Shown: positions 24,594-33,165 of the stretch, one piece after another
Numbering within the stretch: position 1 is the stretch's first letter
How the letters are laid out: every line of letters begins with the position of its first letter
Assembly: GCA_018223385.1 (NCBI GenBank)
Contig: JAGTTR010000026.1
Span: 1-40,290 of the forward strand
Direction: 5' to 3'
DNA from: Oscillospiraceae bacterium Marseille-Q3528
GTDB lineage: Bacteria; Bacillota; Clostridia; Lachnospirales; Lachnospiraceae
DNA: 40,290 nucleotides
Made by a program: the position numbers and the translations under genes
Notes under the pieces: generated by a model
The model's database searches: none
Seen by the model: the letters and a program-made list of their open reading frames with translations, nothing else
What the model was told of the DNA's origin: nothing

Positions 24594-27053
24594 ATGGATT
24601 TATATACATCAAAAGCTGCAAATGCATTAAAATATGCAGGAAAAGTTGCAAAAAAGCTCCATCACAGCTACATAGGATCGGAGCATATCCTGTTGGGACT
24701 GCTGCGGGAGACCGACAGCATGGCGGGAACGATCCTGGACGGATACGGCGTCTATGAGGAGAAGATCCGGGAGCTGATCAGCCAGCTCATTGCGCCGGAG
24801 GCGACGCAGGCGGTGATGGACCCGGATGGATATACGCCCCGGGCACGTCGGGTGCTGGAACGGGCGGCGCAGGAAGCACAGGCGCTGTCTTCTGCCCAGA
24901 TTGGCACGGAGCATCTGCTGCTGGCCATCCTGAAGGAACAGGACAGCGTGGCGGCCAGACTGCTGAATACCGCAGGCATCGATGCCCAGAAAATGTACAT
25001 TGACCTGCTGACGGCCATGGGGCAGGAGGTGCGGGTCACCAGAGAAGATCTGCGGGGCGGCAAGTTTTTGCGGGATGCCGCTGCAGGCGGTGCCACTGCC
25101 ACACCCACCCTGGATGCTTACAGCAGGGATATCACGGAACTGGCCCGGGACGGGAAGCTTGACCCGGTCATCGGGAGAGAGAATGAGATCCAGCGGGTGG
25201 TACAGATCTTGAGCCGCCGGACGAAGAACAACCCCTGTCTCATCGGAGAGCCTGGCGTGGGCAAGACGGCCATCGTGGAAGGACTGGCTGCCAGGATCGT
25301 ATCCGGCGATATCCCGGACAGCGTGCGGGACAAACGGCTCGTCAGCCTGGATCTGTCCGGCGTGGTGGCGGGCAGCAAATACCGGGGTGAGTTTGAGGAA
25401 CGGATCAAGAATATCATTTCCGAGGTCACTGCTGCGGGCAATGTATTGCTGTTTATCGACGAGATCCACACCCTCATCGGCGCCGGCGGTGCCGAGGGTG
25501 CCATTGATGCCTCGAATATCTTAAAACCGTCTCTGGCCCGGGGAGAATTGCAGCTCATCGGTGCGACGACGGTGGAGGAATACCGGAAATATATTGAAAA
25601 AGATGCAGCCCTGGAGCGCAGGTTCCAGCCGGTGAATGTGGAAGAGCCCTCCGAGGCCCAGGCCATCCTGATCCTGAAGGGGCTGCGGAGCCGTTATGAG
25701 GCGCACCATCACGTGAAGATCACGGATGGTGCGGTGGAGGCAGCTGTGCGCCTTTCCGGCCGGTATATCAATGATCGGTTCCTGCCGGACAAGGCCATCG
25801 ACCTGATGGACGAGGCGGCCTCCAAGGTGTGCCTGTACGGGTTTGCCAGACCGGACAGCCTGAAAAAAATAGAGCAGCAGATCAAAGATGCCAGAGAAGC
25901 CAAGGAGCAGGCCATCATCGCGGAAGACTTTGCACAGGCCGGGGAACTGCGCCGGGAGCAGCAGGAGCTGGAAGTGAAGAAAGAGAAGCTGGAACGCCGG
26001 TATGCCAGAGACAGCCGGAAGAAAGAGCGGATCGTGGATGAGAATGAGATTGCAGCTGTGGTTTCCGAGTGGACGAAGATCCCGGCCCAGCGTCTGTCTG
26101 AACGGGAAGGGGAGAAGCTGCGCCGTCTGGAGAGTGCCCTGCATAAGCGGGTCATCGGACAGGAGGAGGCAGTCAGCGCTCTGGCCCGGGCGGTAAAACG
26201 GGGACGGGTAGGCTTAAAAGACCCCAACCGGCCCATTGGTTCTTTCTTATTCTTGGGCCCCACCGGCGTGGGCAAGACCGAACTGTCCAAAGCACTGGCA
26301 GAGGTGCTGTTTGGAAGAGAGCAGGCCATGATCCGGGTTGATATGTCGGAGTACATGGAGAAACACAGTGTGTCCAAGCTCATCGGTTCCCCTCCGGGAT
26401 ACGTGGGCCATGAGGAGGGCGGTCAGTTGTCCGAGAAGGTGCGCCGCAATCCCTATTCTGTTATTCTGTTTGACGAGATCGAGAAAGCCCACCCGGATGT
26501 GTTCAACATCTTACTGCAGGTGCTGGATGACGGCCATATCACCGACTCCCAAGGACGGCAGGTCAGCTTTAAGAATACGGTCATCATCATGACGTCCAAC
26601 GTGGGCGCCCAGGAGATCATGGCGCCGAAGAATCTGGGCTTTATGTCCCAGTCCGATGAGAAGAAGGACTACGAGAAGATGAAGGGCCGCGTCATGGAAG
26701 AAGTGCGCCGCATGTTCAAACCGGAGTTCCTGAACCGGATCGACGAGATCATGGTATTCCATCCGCTGAACCGGGACAACGTGCGCAAGATCGCCGGGCT
26801 CATGCTCACCGAGCTGACGAAACGCTGCCAGGAGCAGATGAACATCACGCTGCTCATCCGGGATTCTGTGAAAAACGAGATCGCAGACAAGGGCTTCGAT
26901 GAAAAATACGGGGCAAGACCGCTGCGGCGGGCCATCCAGAACCGGATCGAGGATCCGCTGGCAGAAGAAATCCTGGCCGGGCATGTCAAAGGCGGGGATA
27001 CTGTGGCAGCAGGCATGGCCAAAGGTGCTGTGAAATTTTATGTCCAGCCCTGA
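24594..27053 (+). CDS. clpC: ClpC-type AAA+ protease ATPase subunit
   Basis: 819 residues, the usual ClpC length. Order: duplicated Clp N-domain (about 1-145), first AAA+ module with GEPGVGKT (about 218-225) and [14 protein letters not shown] linker (about 425-455, [17 protein letters not shown]), second AAA+ module with [14 protein letters not shown] (about 556) and [14 protein letters not shown], and the C-terminal D2 small domain. It unfolds damaged or adaptor-marked proteins and feeds them to ClpP. GCAGGAGGA precedes the ATG. It is co-transcribed with a GntR regulator rather than with ctsR-mcsA-mcsB, the arrangement known from Bacilli; those genes are absent here. Confidence 0.96.
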   Translation: MDLYTSKAANALKYAGKVAKKLHHSYIGSEHILLGLLRETDSMAGTILDGYGVYEEKIRELISQLIAPEATQAVMDPDGYTPRARRVLERAAQEAQALSSAQIGTEHLLLAILKEQDSVAARLLNTAGIDAQKMYIDLLTAMGQEVRVTREDLRGGKFLRDAAAGGATATPTLDAYSRDITELARDGKLDPVIGRENEIQRVVQILSRRTKNNPCLIGEPGVGKTAIVEGLAARIVSGDIPDSVRDKRLVSLDLSGVVAGSKYRGEFEERIKNIISEVTAAGNVLLFIDEIHTLIGAGGAEGAIDASNILKPSLARGELQLIGATTVEEYRKYIEKDAALERRFQPVNVEEPSEAQAILILKGLRSRYEAHHHVKITDGAVEAAVRLSGRYINDRFLPDKAIDLMDEAASKVCLYGFARPDSLKKIEQQIKDAREAKEQAIIAEDFAQAGELRREQQELEVKKEKLERRYARDSRKKERIVDENEIAAVVSEWTKIPAQRLSEREGEKLRRLESALHKRVIGQEEAVSALARAVKRGRVGLKDPNRPIGSFLFLGPTGVGKTELSKALAEVLFGREQAMIRVDMSEYMEKHSVSKLIGSPPGYVGHEEGGQLSEKVRRNPYSVILFDEIEKAHPDVFNILLQVLDDGHITDSQGRQVSFKNTVIIMTSNVGAQEIMAPKNLGFMSQSDEKKDYEKMKGRVMEEVRRMFKPEFLNRIDEIMVFHPLNRDNVRKIAGLMLTELTKRCQEQMNITLLIRDSVKNEIADKGFDEKYGARPLRRAIQNRIEDPLAEEILAGHVKGGDTVAAGMAKGAVKFYVQP

Positions 27054-27059
27054 TGATTT

Positions 27060-27090
27060 TTGTGGATTCCTGACGAATTTATGGTATAAT
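27060..27090 (+). promoter_or_regulatory. Extended -10 promoter upstream of the 137-residue protein
   Basis: TGG directly followed by TATAAT (27082-27090) gives an extended -10 element. The -35 region is poor. It lies 43 bases before the ATG. Confidence 0.6.
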
Positions 27091-27132
27091 AAAGAAAAAA
27101 CAACCATAGGCAGAAATGGGAGGATTGACGAA

Positions 27133-27546
27133 ATGTCAGTAATTAAGGAACTTATCCGCACAGAGAACAACGGCACGATCAGCTTTGGCAACTATGAACT
27201 GGCGGAGAAAGCAAAGCTCGACAATTATGAGTACGAGGGAGATTTGTATAAGATCAAGACTTTCCGCGAGATGACCAAGCTGGAGAGAAATGGATTATTT
27301 GTATATGAGTCCGTGCCGGGAACGACTGTGGAGAATTTCACGGAGACCGAGGCCGGTGTGGAGTTTATCGTAGAGAGCTGGGAGGATGCACAGATTACCT
27401 TAGGTCTGGAGGCAGATACCGAATACGAGGTATTTGTGGCCGGTGAGAGTGCAGGCAAGATGAGCACGAACCTGGGCGGCAAGCTCAGCGTTGGCGTGGA
27501 ATTGTCCAGCACATCCCGGGTGGACGTGAAGGTTGTCCGGGTATAA
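27133..27546 (+). CDS. Conserved protein of unknown function, 137 residues
   Basis: I chose the ATG at 27133 (GGGAGG upstream); an in-frame ATG at 27040 overlaps clpC and the promoter. The product is soluble and rich in beta-strand: SVIKELIRTENNGTISFGNYEL at the start, FREMTKLERNGLFVYESVPG in the middle, and a C-terminal part that looks like a small beta-sandwich (FIVESWEDAQITLGLEADTEYEVFV, then LGGKLSVGVEL). I recall similar short proteins in other Lachnospiraceae, sometimes labelled endosialidase, a label the sequence does not support. No signal peptide or catalytic motif is visible. Function unknown. Confidence 0.8.
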   Translation: MSVIKELIRTENNGTISFGNYELAEKAKLDNYEYEGDLYKIKTFREMTKLERNGLFVYESVPGTTVENFTETEAGVEFIVESWEDAQITLGLEADTEYEVFVAGESAGKMSTNLGGKLSVGVELSSTSRVDVKVVRV

Positions 27547-27594
27547 ACAGCAGGCGAGATATTTCTAAGAATAGAAATTAATGAAAAGTATGAG

Positions 27595-27629
27595 GAAGGG
27601 CGGATCAGACAAGGGTTCGTCCTTCTTTT
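27595..27629 (+). terminator. Terminator between the 137-residue gene and radA
   Basis: GAAGGGCG (27595-27602) pairs with CGTCCTTC (27618-27625, one G-U pair), followed by TTTTC. It ends just 18 bases before the radA ATG, so read-through may matter for radA. Confidence 0.65.
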
Positions 27630-27646
27630 CAATTAAAGGAGAAATT

Positions 27647-29014
27647 ATGGCGAAAAGCAGAGCAAGTGTTTATTTTTGTCAGAACTGCGGGTATGAATCG
27701 TCCAAATGGATGGGCCAGTGCCCGGGGTGCAGGGAATGGAATACCTTTGTGGAGGAGAAGGCACCGGAACTGCCGGGAGGCAGCCATGCCGGTGCAGACC
27801 CGAAAGCTCGTCCGGTGAAGCTGGGGGATATTGAGATCCGGGAGGAAGACCGGATCAGCACCGGCATGAAGGAGCTGGACCGGGTGCTGGGCGGCGGCAT
27901 CGTGCCGGGCTCCCTTGTACTGGTGGGCGGCGACCCGGGCATCGGCAAATCCACCCTGCTTTTGCAGGTGTGCTGCAATCTTTCTCATAAAGAAGGAAAG
28001 ATCCTCTATATTTCCGGTGAGGAATCGTTAAAGCAGATCCGCATGCGGGCAGACCGGATCGGTAAGTTCGGCGACAGCCTTTCTTTATTATGTGAAACGA
28101 ATCTGGACACGGTGGAGCAGGTGATCCGCAGGGAAAATCCCCAGATCGTTATCATCGACTCCATCCAGACCATGTTCCGGGAGACGGTGAGCTCGGCGCC
28201 GGGCAGCGTATCCCAGGTGCGGGAATCCACGGGCATCCTGCTGCGCATCGCCAAGGGGCTGGGCATTGCCGTGTTCATTGTGGGCCATGTGACGAAAGAG
28301 GGCGTGGTAGCAGGCCCCCGGGTGCTGGAACATATGGTGGACACCGTGCTCTATTTCGAGGGCGACCGCCATGCCTCCTACCGGATTTTACGGGCGGTAA
28401 AGAACCGTTTCGGCTCCACCAATGAGATCGGCGTCTTTGAAATGCAGGGCAGCGGTCTGGCGGAGGTGGAAAATCCTTCGGAATATATGTTGTCGGGCAA
28501 GCCGGAGGGCGCGTCTGGCTCGGTGGTGGCCTGCTCCATGGAGGGTACAAGACCGATCCTGCTGGAGATCCAGGCGCTGGTCTGCCAGACCTTTTTCAAT
28601 ATTCCCAGAAGAACGGCGGCGGGCACCGATTTTAACCGGGTGAATCTGCTGATGGCGGTGCTGGAGAAACGGGCGGGGCTGGCGCTTTCGGCCTGTGATG
28701 CCTACATCAACATCGCAGGAGGCGTGAAAATGAACGAGCCTGCCGTGGATCTGGCCATCGTCCTGGCCATCGTGTCCAGCTTTCAGGATCGACCCATTGA
28801 CGAGAAGACGGTAGTGTTCGGAGAAGTGGGATTAAGCGGCGAGGTCCGGGCGGTGAACATGGCGCTGGCCCGGGTACAGGAGGCGAAGAAGTTGGGATTT
28901 ACCCGGTGCATCGTTCCCCAGGTGTGCATGGAGCAGCTGAAGGAAGTGAAAGGCATCGAACTGGTGGGCGTGCGCTCAATTCAGGATATTATCGGGAAAA
29001 ACCGTTTGTTGTAA
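27647..29014 (+). CDS. radA: DNA repair protein RadA
   Basis: 455 residues in standard RadA (Sms) form: zinc finger CQNCGYESSKWMGQCPGC near the N-terminus; RecA-like ATPase with GGDPGIGKSTLL (Walker A, about 103-114) and IIDSIQTM; the RadA-specific AVKNRFGSTNEIG motif; and a C-terminal Lon-protease-like domain. RadA is a hexameric helicase that extends branches in recombination intermediates. I chose the ATG at 27647, 7 bases after AAAGGAG; an upstream in-frame ATG at 27581 runs through the terminator. Confidence 0.96.
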   Translation: MAKSRASVYFCQNCGYESSKWMGQCPGCREWNTFVEEKAPELPGGSHAGADPKARPVKLGDIEIREEDRISTGMKELDRVLGGGIVPGSLVLVGGDPGIGKSTLLLQVCCNLSHKEGKILYISGEESLKQIRMRADRIGKFGDSLSLLCETNLDTVEQVIRRENPQIVIIDSIQTMFRETVSSAPGSVSQVRESTGILLRIAKGLGIAVFIVGHVTKEGVVAGPRVLEHMVDTVLYFEGDRHASYRILRAVKNRFGSTNEIGVFEMQGSGLAEVENPSEYMLSGKPEGASGSVVACSMEGTRPILLEIQALVCQTFFNIPRRTAAGTDFNRVNLLMAVLEKRAGLALSACDAYINIAGGVKMNEPAVDLAIVLAIVSSFQDRPIDEKTVVFGEVGLSGEVRAVNMALARVQEAKKLGFTRCIVPQVCMEQLKEVKGIELVGVRSIQDIIGKNRLL

Positions 29015-29099
29015 AGTATTTTGCATTTTTTTACATACAATGCGGGAAAAAATGCTGCGGATGTCGAAAAATGCGGGAATTATGGGAAACAGGCCGCGT

Positions 29100-29128
29100 T
29101 TGACGGCGTGTTCGATTTTTGCTATAAT
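29100..29128 (+). promoter_or_regulatory. Promoter of the HxlR-CW-XRE fusion gene
   Basis: TTGACG (29100-29105), 17-base spacer, perfect TATAAT (29123-29128), giving a leader of about 75 bases. Confidence 0.8.
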
Positions 29129-29211
29129 CAAACTATCATCGAAAATGTTGTTGTAGAAGGAAGTTGTATGGGGACACAGGCAGACAGCTTGGATGATGGA
29201 GGGTTTGTTAT

Positions 29212-30246
29212 ATGGAGAGAAGAGATGGTTGTCCGATCAAGGACGACCCGATTGGCAATGCATTGCGGGCAATCGAGGGAAAGTGGAAGGTGCCTGTCAT
29301 GTATGTTTTGTGTAAACAGAAGTCCATGCGGTACAGTGAATTGCGCAAGGCTTTGGACATCACGAACATGATGCTGACAAGTACATTGAAAGAATTGGAA
29401 GCAGACGGTCTTGTTTCCCGGGTGCAGTATAATGAGGTGCCTCCCCGGGTGGAATATTCCGCAACGAAAAATGGCAAGCGGCTGATTCCTGCACTGAAGG
29501 AGATCCGTATGTGGGGAGAATCGCTGGAGGATGCGACAGACAGTATGCGGAAGATTCGCAGAGAATTGCCGGCGGAGGCGGGAGGATCGGAAGAGGATTC
29601 GGATGGCAACTGGCGGTTCCGCCGGAACGATGGGACGCAGGTCTGCGGTACGGTGATCACGGATCCTATGACGGGAGAGAGAACTGAGCTTCCACGCTGG
29701 GAACTGATTCACGGAGCCTGGTGGTGCTTCGGGGCAGACGGCAACCTGAAGACAGGGCTGATCTACGATCAGGCCAGACAGGGCTGGTTTTATATGGACC
29801 GGAACAATGGCATGAAGACCGGATGGGCGCGGGTCAATGGGGAATGGCGGTATTTTGAACGTTCGGGTCCGTCCACCCAGGGGCGGATGGTGTCCGATAC
29901 ATGGATTGGCGGCTGGTATGTCAATGAAAATGGTGTCTGGGATGGCAAGAAGGAACAGGATGACAGGGGAAATCCCGGGCAGGAGGAGCTGGATAACGGA
30001 AGCGAGATTTCCCGGGAAGCTGCCTATGAGCATCCGGTTGCGGATCTTTCCGAAGCCATCAGTACGGCACGGGTTTACCGGAATATGACACAGAAGGAAC
30101 TGGCAGAACGTACAGGGATCAACCAGGCAGATGTCAGTAAGCTGGAGAAAGGAACGAGAAACCCTTCCATAGCGATTCTGAAGCGGATCGCAGAAGGACT
30201 GGATATGGAACTTCATATTCAGTTTATACCGAAGAAAAGAACATAA
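29212..30246 (+). CDS. Fusion of HxlR winged helix, CW-type repeats and XRE HTH
   Basis: 344 residues in one uninterrupted frame with GGAGGG before the ATG. Residues 6-102 are a complete HxlR/MarR-like DNA-binding domain: Cys7-Pro, IEGKWKVPVMYVL, MRYSELRKALDI, TSTLKELEADGLVSR, PPRVEYSATKNGKRL, then MWG. Residues 132-245 contain aromatic choline/glucan-binding-type repeats: GAWWCFGADGNLKTGLIY, GWFYMDRNNGMKTGW, EWRYFERSG and GGWYVNENGVWDG. Residues 279-332 are an XRE helix-turn-helix (MTQKELAERTGINQADVSKLEKGTRNPS). There is no signal peptide or membrane helix, so it should be cytoplasmic, although such repeats normally bind cell-wall polymers outside the cell. The two DNA-binding ends imply a regulator, perhaps one that senses a carbohydrate or choline-like ligand. 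A terminator follows; it stands alone. Confidence 0.85.
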   Translation: MERRDGCPIKDDPIGNALRAIEGKWKVPVMYVLCKQKSMRYSELRKALDITNMMLTSTLKELEADGLVSRVQYNEVPPRVEYSATKNGKRLIPALKEIRMWGESLEDATDSMRKIRRELPAEAGGSEEDSDGNWRFRRNDGTQVCGTVITDPMTGERTELPRWELIHGAWWCFGADGNLKTGLIYDQARQGWFYMDRNNGMKTGWARVNGEWRYFERSGPSTQGRMVSDTWIGGWYVNENGVWDGKKEQDDRGNPGQEELDNGSEISREAAYEHPVADLSEAISTARVYRNMTQKELAERTGINQADVSKLEKGTRNPSIAILKRIAEGLDMELHIQFIPKKRT

Positions 30247-30255
30247 TATTTAAAC

Positions 30256-30300
30256 AAAAGAGACTATTCGGCTAATATGTGGTTGAAATGTCTCTTTTTT
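30256..30300 (+). terminator. Terminator after the fusion gene
   Basis: AAAAGAGAC (30256-30264) pairs with GTCTC plus TTTTTT (30290-30300). Confidence 0.85.
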
Positions 30301-30636
30301 CTTATGTTAAGAAACAATTTCGGATGCCCAAAACATGGTAAAAGTGCCAAAATTCAATAACTTTTTTTCTGAAAAAGGAGGAAAAATAAGCATCAATACA
30401 TGGCAAAAACAGAAAAATACCAAGTCAGAAAAATATCCGGGAATGGGGTATATGTATAGAAACAAGACATGGTATGAAAAACTGAGTTTTGCGTATTTGC
30501 AAAGTTTTTTGTCCATGAAAAAATGGGAAATAGCATATATGGGATAAAAGCCAATCGAAAAAACAAGAGAAGAATATTATTTGTTAAAAATGCACAAATC
30601 CTAAGCTTGACTATGGTTATTTTTCATAAAAAACGC
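30301..30636. other. AT-rich intergenic region, no convincing gene
   Basis: About 335 very AT-rich bases. A 70-codon frame at 30335-30547 encodes an anonymous basic sequence with no good ribosome site and no recognisable domain, and is not accepted. The stretch probably serves as control region for the CoA operon that follows. Confidence 0.5.
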
Positions 30637-30664
30637 TTGCATTTTCTGCTGGATTTTGTATAAT
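30637..30664 (+). promoter_or_regulatory. Promoter of the CoA/BCCT operon
   Basis: TTGCAT (30637-30642), 16-base spacer, perfect TATAAT (30659-30664), about 65 bases before the dehydrogenase ATG. Confidence 0.75.
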
Positions 30665-30730
30665 GAAAACAGGTCGAAGATGAGGCGATCGAAAAACAAA
30701 AAATATCTCAAAGAAAGGGAGCGTTTTACT

Positions 30731-31909
30731 ATGGATTTTAAGTTAAGCAAAGAGCATCGCGCATTATCAGAGAAAGCAAGAGAGTTTACCGAGCAGGTAT
30801 TATTCCCTTACGAAATGGAATGTGAAGAGAACAACGGTCTGACTCCGGAGTCTCACAAAGCAATTACCGAGCAGGTTATGTCCTGGGGATTCAATGCAAC
30901 CAACCACACCAAAGAGCATGGTGGAGCAGGCTTCACATTATTTGAGCAGGCACTGGCTTCCGAGCAGTTCGGTATGGTTACCGGCGCTATTTGGGATGCA
31001 GTTCCGCAGCCGTCTTTCCCGATGAAATTCGGTACCCAGGAGCAGATCGATGAGTATCTGATTCCTTCCTGTCAGTGCAAACGTCGTGATGCTTATGCAA
31101 TCACAGAGGCTGATGCAGGTTCTGACCCGACAGAGTGCCAGACCACATCCGTAAAATGCGATGGCGGTTACAAGATCAACGGTGAGAAATGGTACGTTAC
31201 AGTTGGTAACATCGCTGACTTCATTCTTGTACATACACACCTTGACGGAGATCCGAACAAGGCTACCGTATTCTTCGTAGAGAAGGATGCACCGGGCGTT
31301 AGCGTTAAGCGTACACCTGAGTTCACACATCACTTCGCATTCAAGCATCCTGAGTTCCTGTTCGAGGACGTTGTAGTTGATGAGTCCAAGATCCTGAAGG
31401 GAATCGGCGAAGGCTTCACAATGACCAAAGACTGGTTCGTTGAGGCTAGACTTGGTATCGCAGCTCGTTGCGTAGGCGGAGCTGAGCGTGTACTGAAAGT
31501 TGCTAACGAGTGGGCAGCTGAGCGTGTACAGGGTGGCCATGTAATCAGAGATTACCAGGTAATCGAGCATATGCTGGTTGATATGACCATGGATATCATG
31601 GCAGCTAAGAGCTTACTGTACAGAGTATGCTGGGAGATCTCCGGCGATATGGATCGTAAGCTGAAACATGCAAGAGCATCGGCTATCAAGCTGTGGTGCT
31701 CCGAGATGGTTAACAGAGTAACTGATAAGGGCGTTCAGATCCTTGGCGGACGTGGATACATGAGAGAGAATCCGGTTGAGCGTCTGTGGAGAGACCAGAG
31801 AGTTGACCGTATCTGGGAGGGAACATCCGAGATCCAGAGAAACGTTATCGGCGGCATGATCAAGAAACGTGGTACCGAGCTTTACACAGGCTGGGATTAC
31901 GAGAAATAA
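30731..31909 (+). CDS. Acyl-CoA dehydrogenase/reductase, CaiA-like
   Basis: 392 residues of the FAD-dependent acyl-CoA dehydrogenase family. Visible: substrate/FAD segment ITEADAGSDPTECQTT, ILGGRGYMRENPVERLWRD, and the catalytic Glu363 in RIWEGTSEIQR. I chose the ATG at 30731 (AAAGAAAGGGAG upstream) over an unsupported one at 30656. First gene of an operon with two CaiB-type CoA-transferases, a ferredoxin, a thioesterase and a BCCT carrier. By analogy with the carnitine operon, it would reduce an enoyl-CoA such as crotonobetainyl-CoA, or work in the oxidising direction. No etfA or etfB genes are present, but the ferredoxin could supply electrons. Codon bias is extreme, suggesting very high expression. 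Confidence 0.92.
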   Translation: MDFKLSKEHRALSEKAREFTEQVLFPYEMECEENNGLTPESHKAITEQVMSWGFNATNHTKEHGGAGFTLFEQALASEQFGMVTGAIWDAVPQPSFPMKFGTQEQIDEYLIPSCQCKRRDAYAITEADAGSDPTECQTTSVKCDGGYKINGEKWYVTVGNIADFILVHTHLDGDPNKATVFFVEKDAPGVSVKRTPEFTHHFAFKHPEFLFEDVVVDESKILKGIGEGFTMTKDWFVEARLGIAARCVGGAERVLKVANEWAAERVQGGHVIRDYQVIEHMLVDMTMDIMAAKSLLYRVCWEISGDMDRKLKHARASAIKLWCSEMVNRVTDKGVQILGGRGYMRENPVERLWRDQRVDRIWEGTSEIQRNVIGGMIKKRGTELYTGWDYEK

Positions 31910-31970
31910 ATAGCGGCAAAATTGACAAAATACCGTGGAGCTTGACTCTCACAGTAACAGGAGGATTAGT

Positions 31971-33149
31971 ATGTTGCCATTAGAAGGAATTCGAGTTCTT
32001 GATTTAACAACACTTTCCGGCTACTGCGGGATGGAACTGGCTGATTACGGAGCAGAGGTCATTAAGGTGGAGGCCCCGGGTACCGGGGATCCGCTCAGAG
32101 AACTGGCACCATTGAAAGATGGTGCCAGTCCTCACCATACATTCCGGGATCGCGGAAAGAAGAGTATTACGCTTGATCTCGAGAAGCCGGAGGGAAAGGA
32201 AATTTTCAAAAAGCTCGTGGCTACGGCCGATGCGGTTATTGAGAACTTTCCTCCCGGTACAATGGAAGACCTCGGCCTGGGATATGAAGAATTATCAGCA
32301 ATTAAGCCATCCCTTGTCTATGGACGAACTTCTGCGTATGGTTCTGTCGGAAAAGAAACCAGTACACCACAGAACGATTTAATTGCTCAGGCGAAGAGCG
32401 CTGTGATGCATTTTACAGGATTTCCCGAAAATCCGCCTACAAGAATTGGATTTTCCATGTCTGAACGTTATGCGGCCAGCTTCCTTGCGTCTGCTGTTTG
32501 CATAGCGATTTTTTATGCCAAAAAAACAGGGGAAGGGCAGATTGTAGAGACGACCTTATGCGGATCTGCGATTGCTGTTTCCGAGGATAAGGTCATTACC
32601 TACGGAGCAGAGCATGAGGATCCGATGAGAACCGGAAACGCTCATCCGCTGATCAATCCATATGACATCTTAAAGTGCAGCAATGGATATGTGGCTATGG
32701 GAATCTCTTCCGATGCACAGTGGACAAAGTTCTGCAAAGCATTTAATGTGCCGGAATGGGATGTGGAAGAAAAATACTGTTCTAATCTGGTCAGAGGATA
32801 CCATTACTTTGGTGACCTCAGAGATAAATTAGAAGATCTGTTTTCCAAATATACGATGCAGGAGATTGCAGCTATCTGTGATGAAGCACTGATTCCGGGA
32901 ACGATGTGCAGTACCACCAAAGAGGCACTGCAGGAACCGCAGCTGCTGGTGAGAAATATGGTAGTTTCCCTGGAAGACGATGCTCTCGGACAGCTGGAGA
33001 TGCCCGGAAAACCGGTGAAATTCTGTGGCGTTGAGGAAGAACCGCTGGTGAAGGCACCTGCTGTCGGTGAACATAATGAACAGATTTACAAGGCTCTGGC
33101 AATGGACGATGCCGAGCTTCGGACACTCAGAGATAAAGGCATCATTTAA
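31971..33149 (+). CDS. Class III CoA-transferase (CaiB/BaiF/Frc family), copy 1
   Basis: 392 residues. Family marks: the N-terminal PLEGIRVLDLT with GYCGMELADYGAEVIKVE, DRGKKSITLDLEKPEG, the AVIENFPPGTMEDLGLGYEEL segment, and a likely catalytic Asp136 in QNDLIAQAKSAVMHFTG. AGGAGG precedes the ATG at 31971. It moves CoA between carboxylic acids through an aspartyl-CoA thioester, so a substrate is activated without ATP. It lies 61 bases after the dehydrogenase and 16 before the second copy. The two differ enough in the middle to act on different substrates, or to form a heterodimer. Confidence 0.92.
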   Translation: MLPLEGIRVLDLTTLSGYCGMELADYGAEVIKVEAPGTGDPLRELAPLKDGASPHHTFRDRGKKSITLDLEKPEGKEIFKKLVATADAVIENFPPGTMEDLGLGYEELSAIKPSLVYGRTSAYGSVGKETSTPQNDLIAQAKSAVMHFTGFPENPPTRIGFSMSERYAASFLASAVCIAIFYAKKTGEGQIVETTLCGSAIAVSEDKVITYGAEHEDPMRTGNAHPLINPYDILKCSNGYVAMGISSDAQWTKFCKAFNVPEWDVEEKYCSNLVRGYHYFGDLRDKLEDLFSKYTMQEIAAICDEALIPGTMCSTTKEALQEPQLLVRNMVVSLEDDALGQLEMPGKPVKFCGVEEEPLVKAPAVGEHNEQIYKALAMDDAELRTLRDKGII

Positions 33150-33165
33150 AGAAGGAGAGCAGGAT

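Noticed and set aside
30335..30547. 70-codon frame in the region before the CoA operon
   Set aside because: No proper ribosome site, no domain, and strongly AT-driven composition between a terminator and a promoter.
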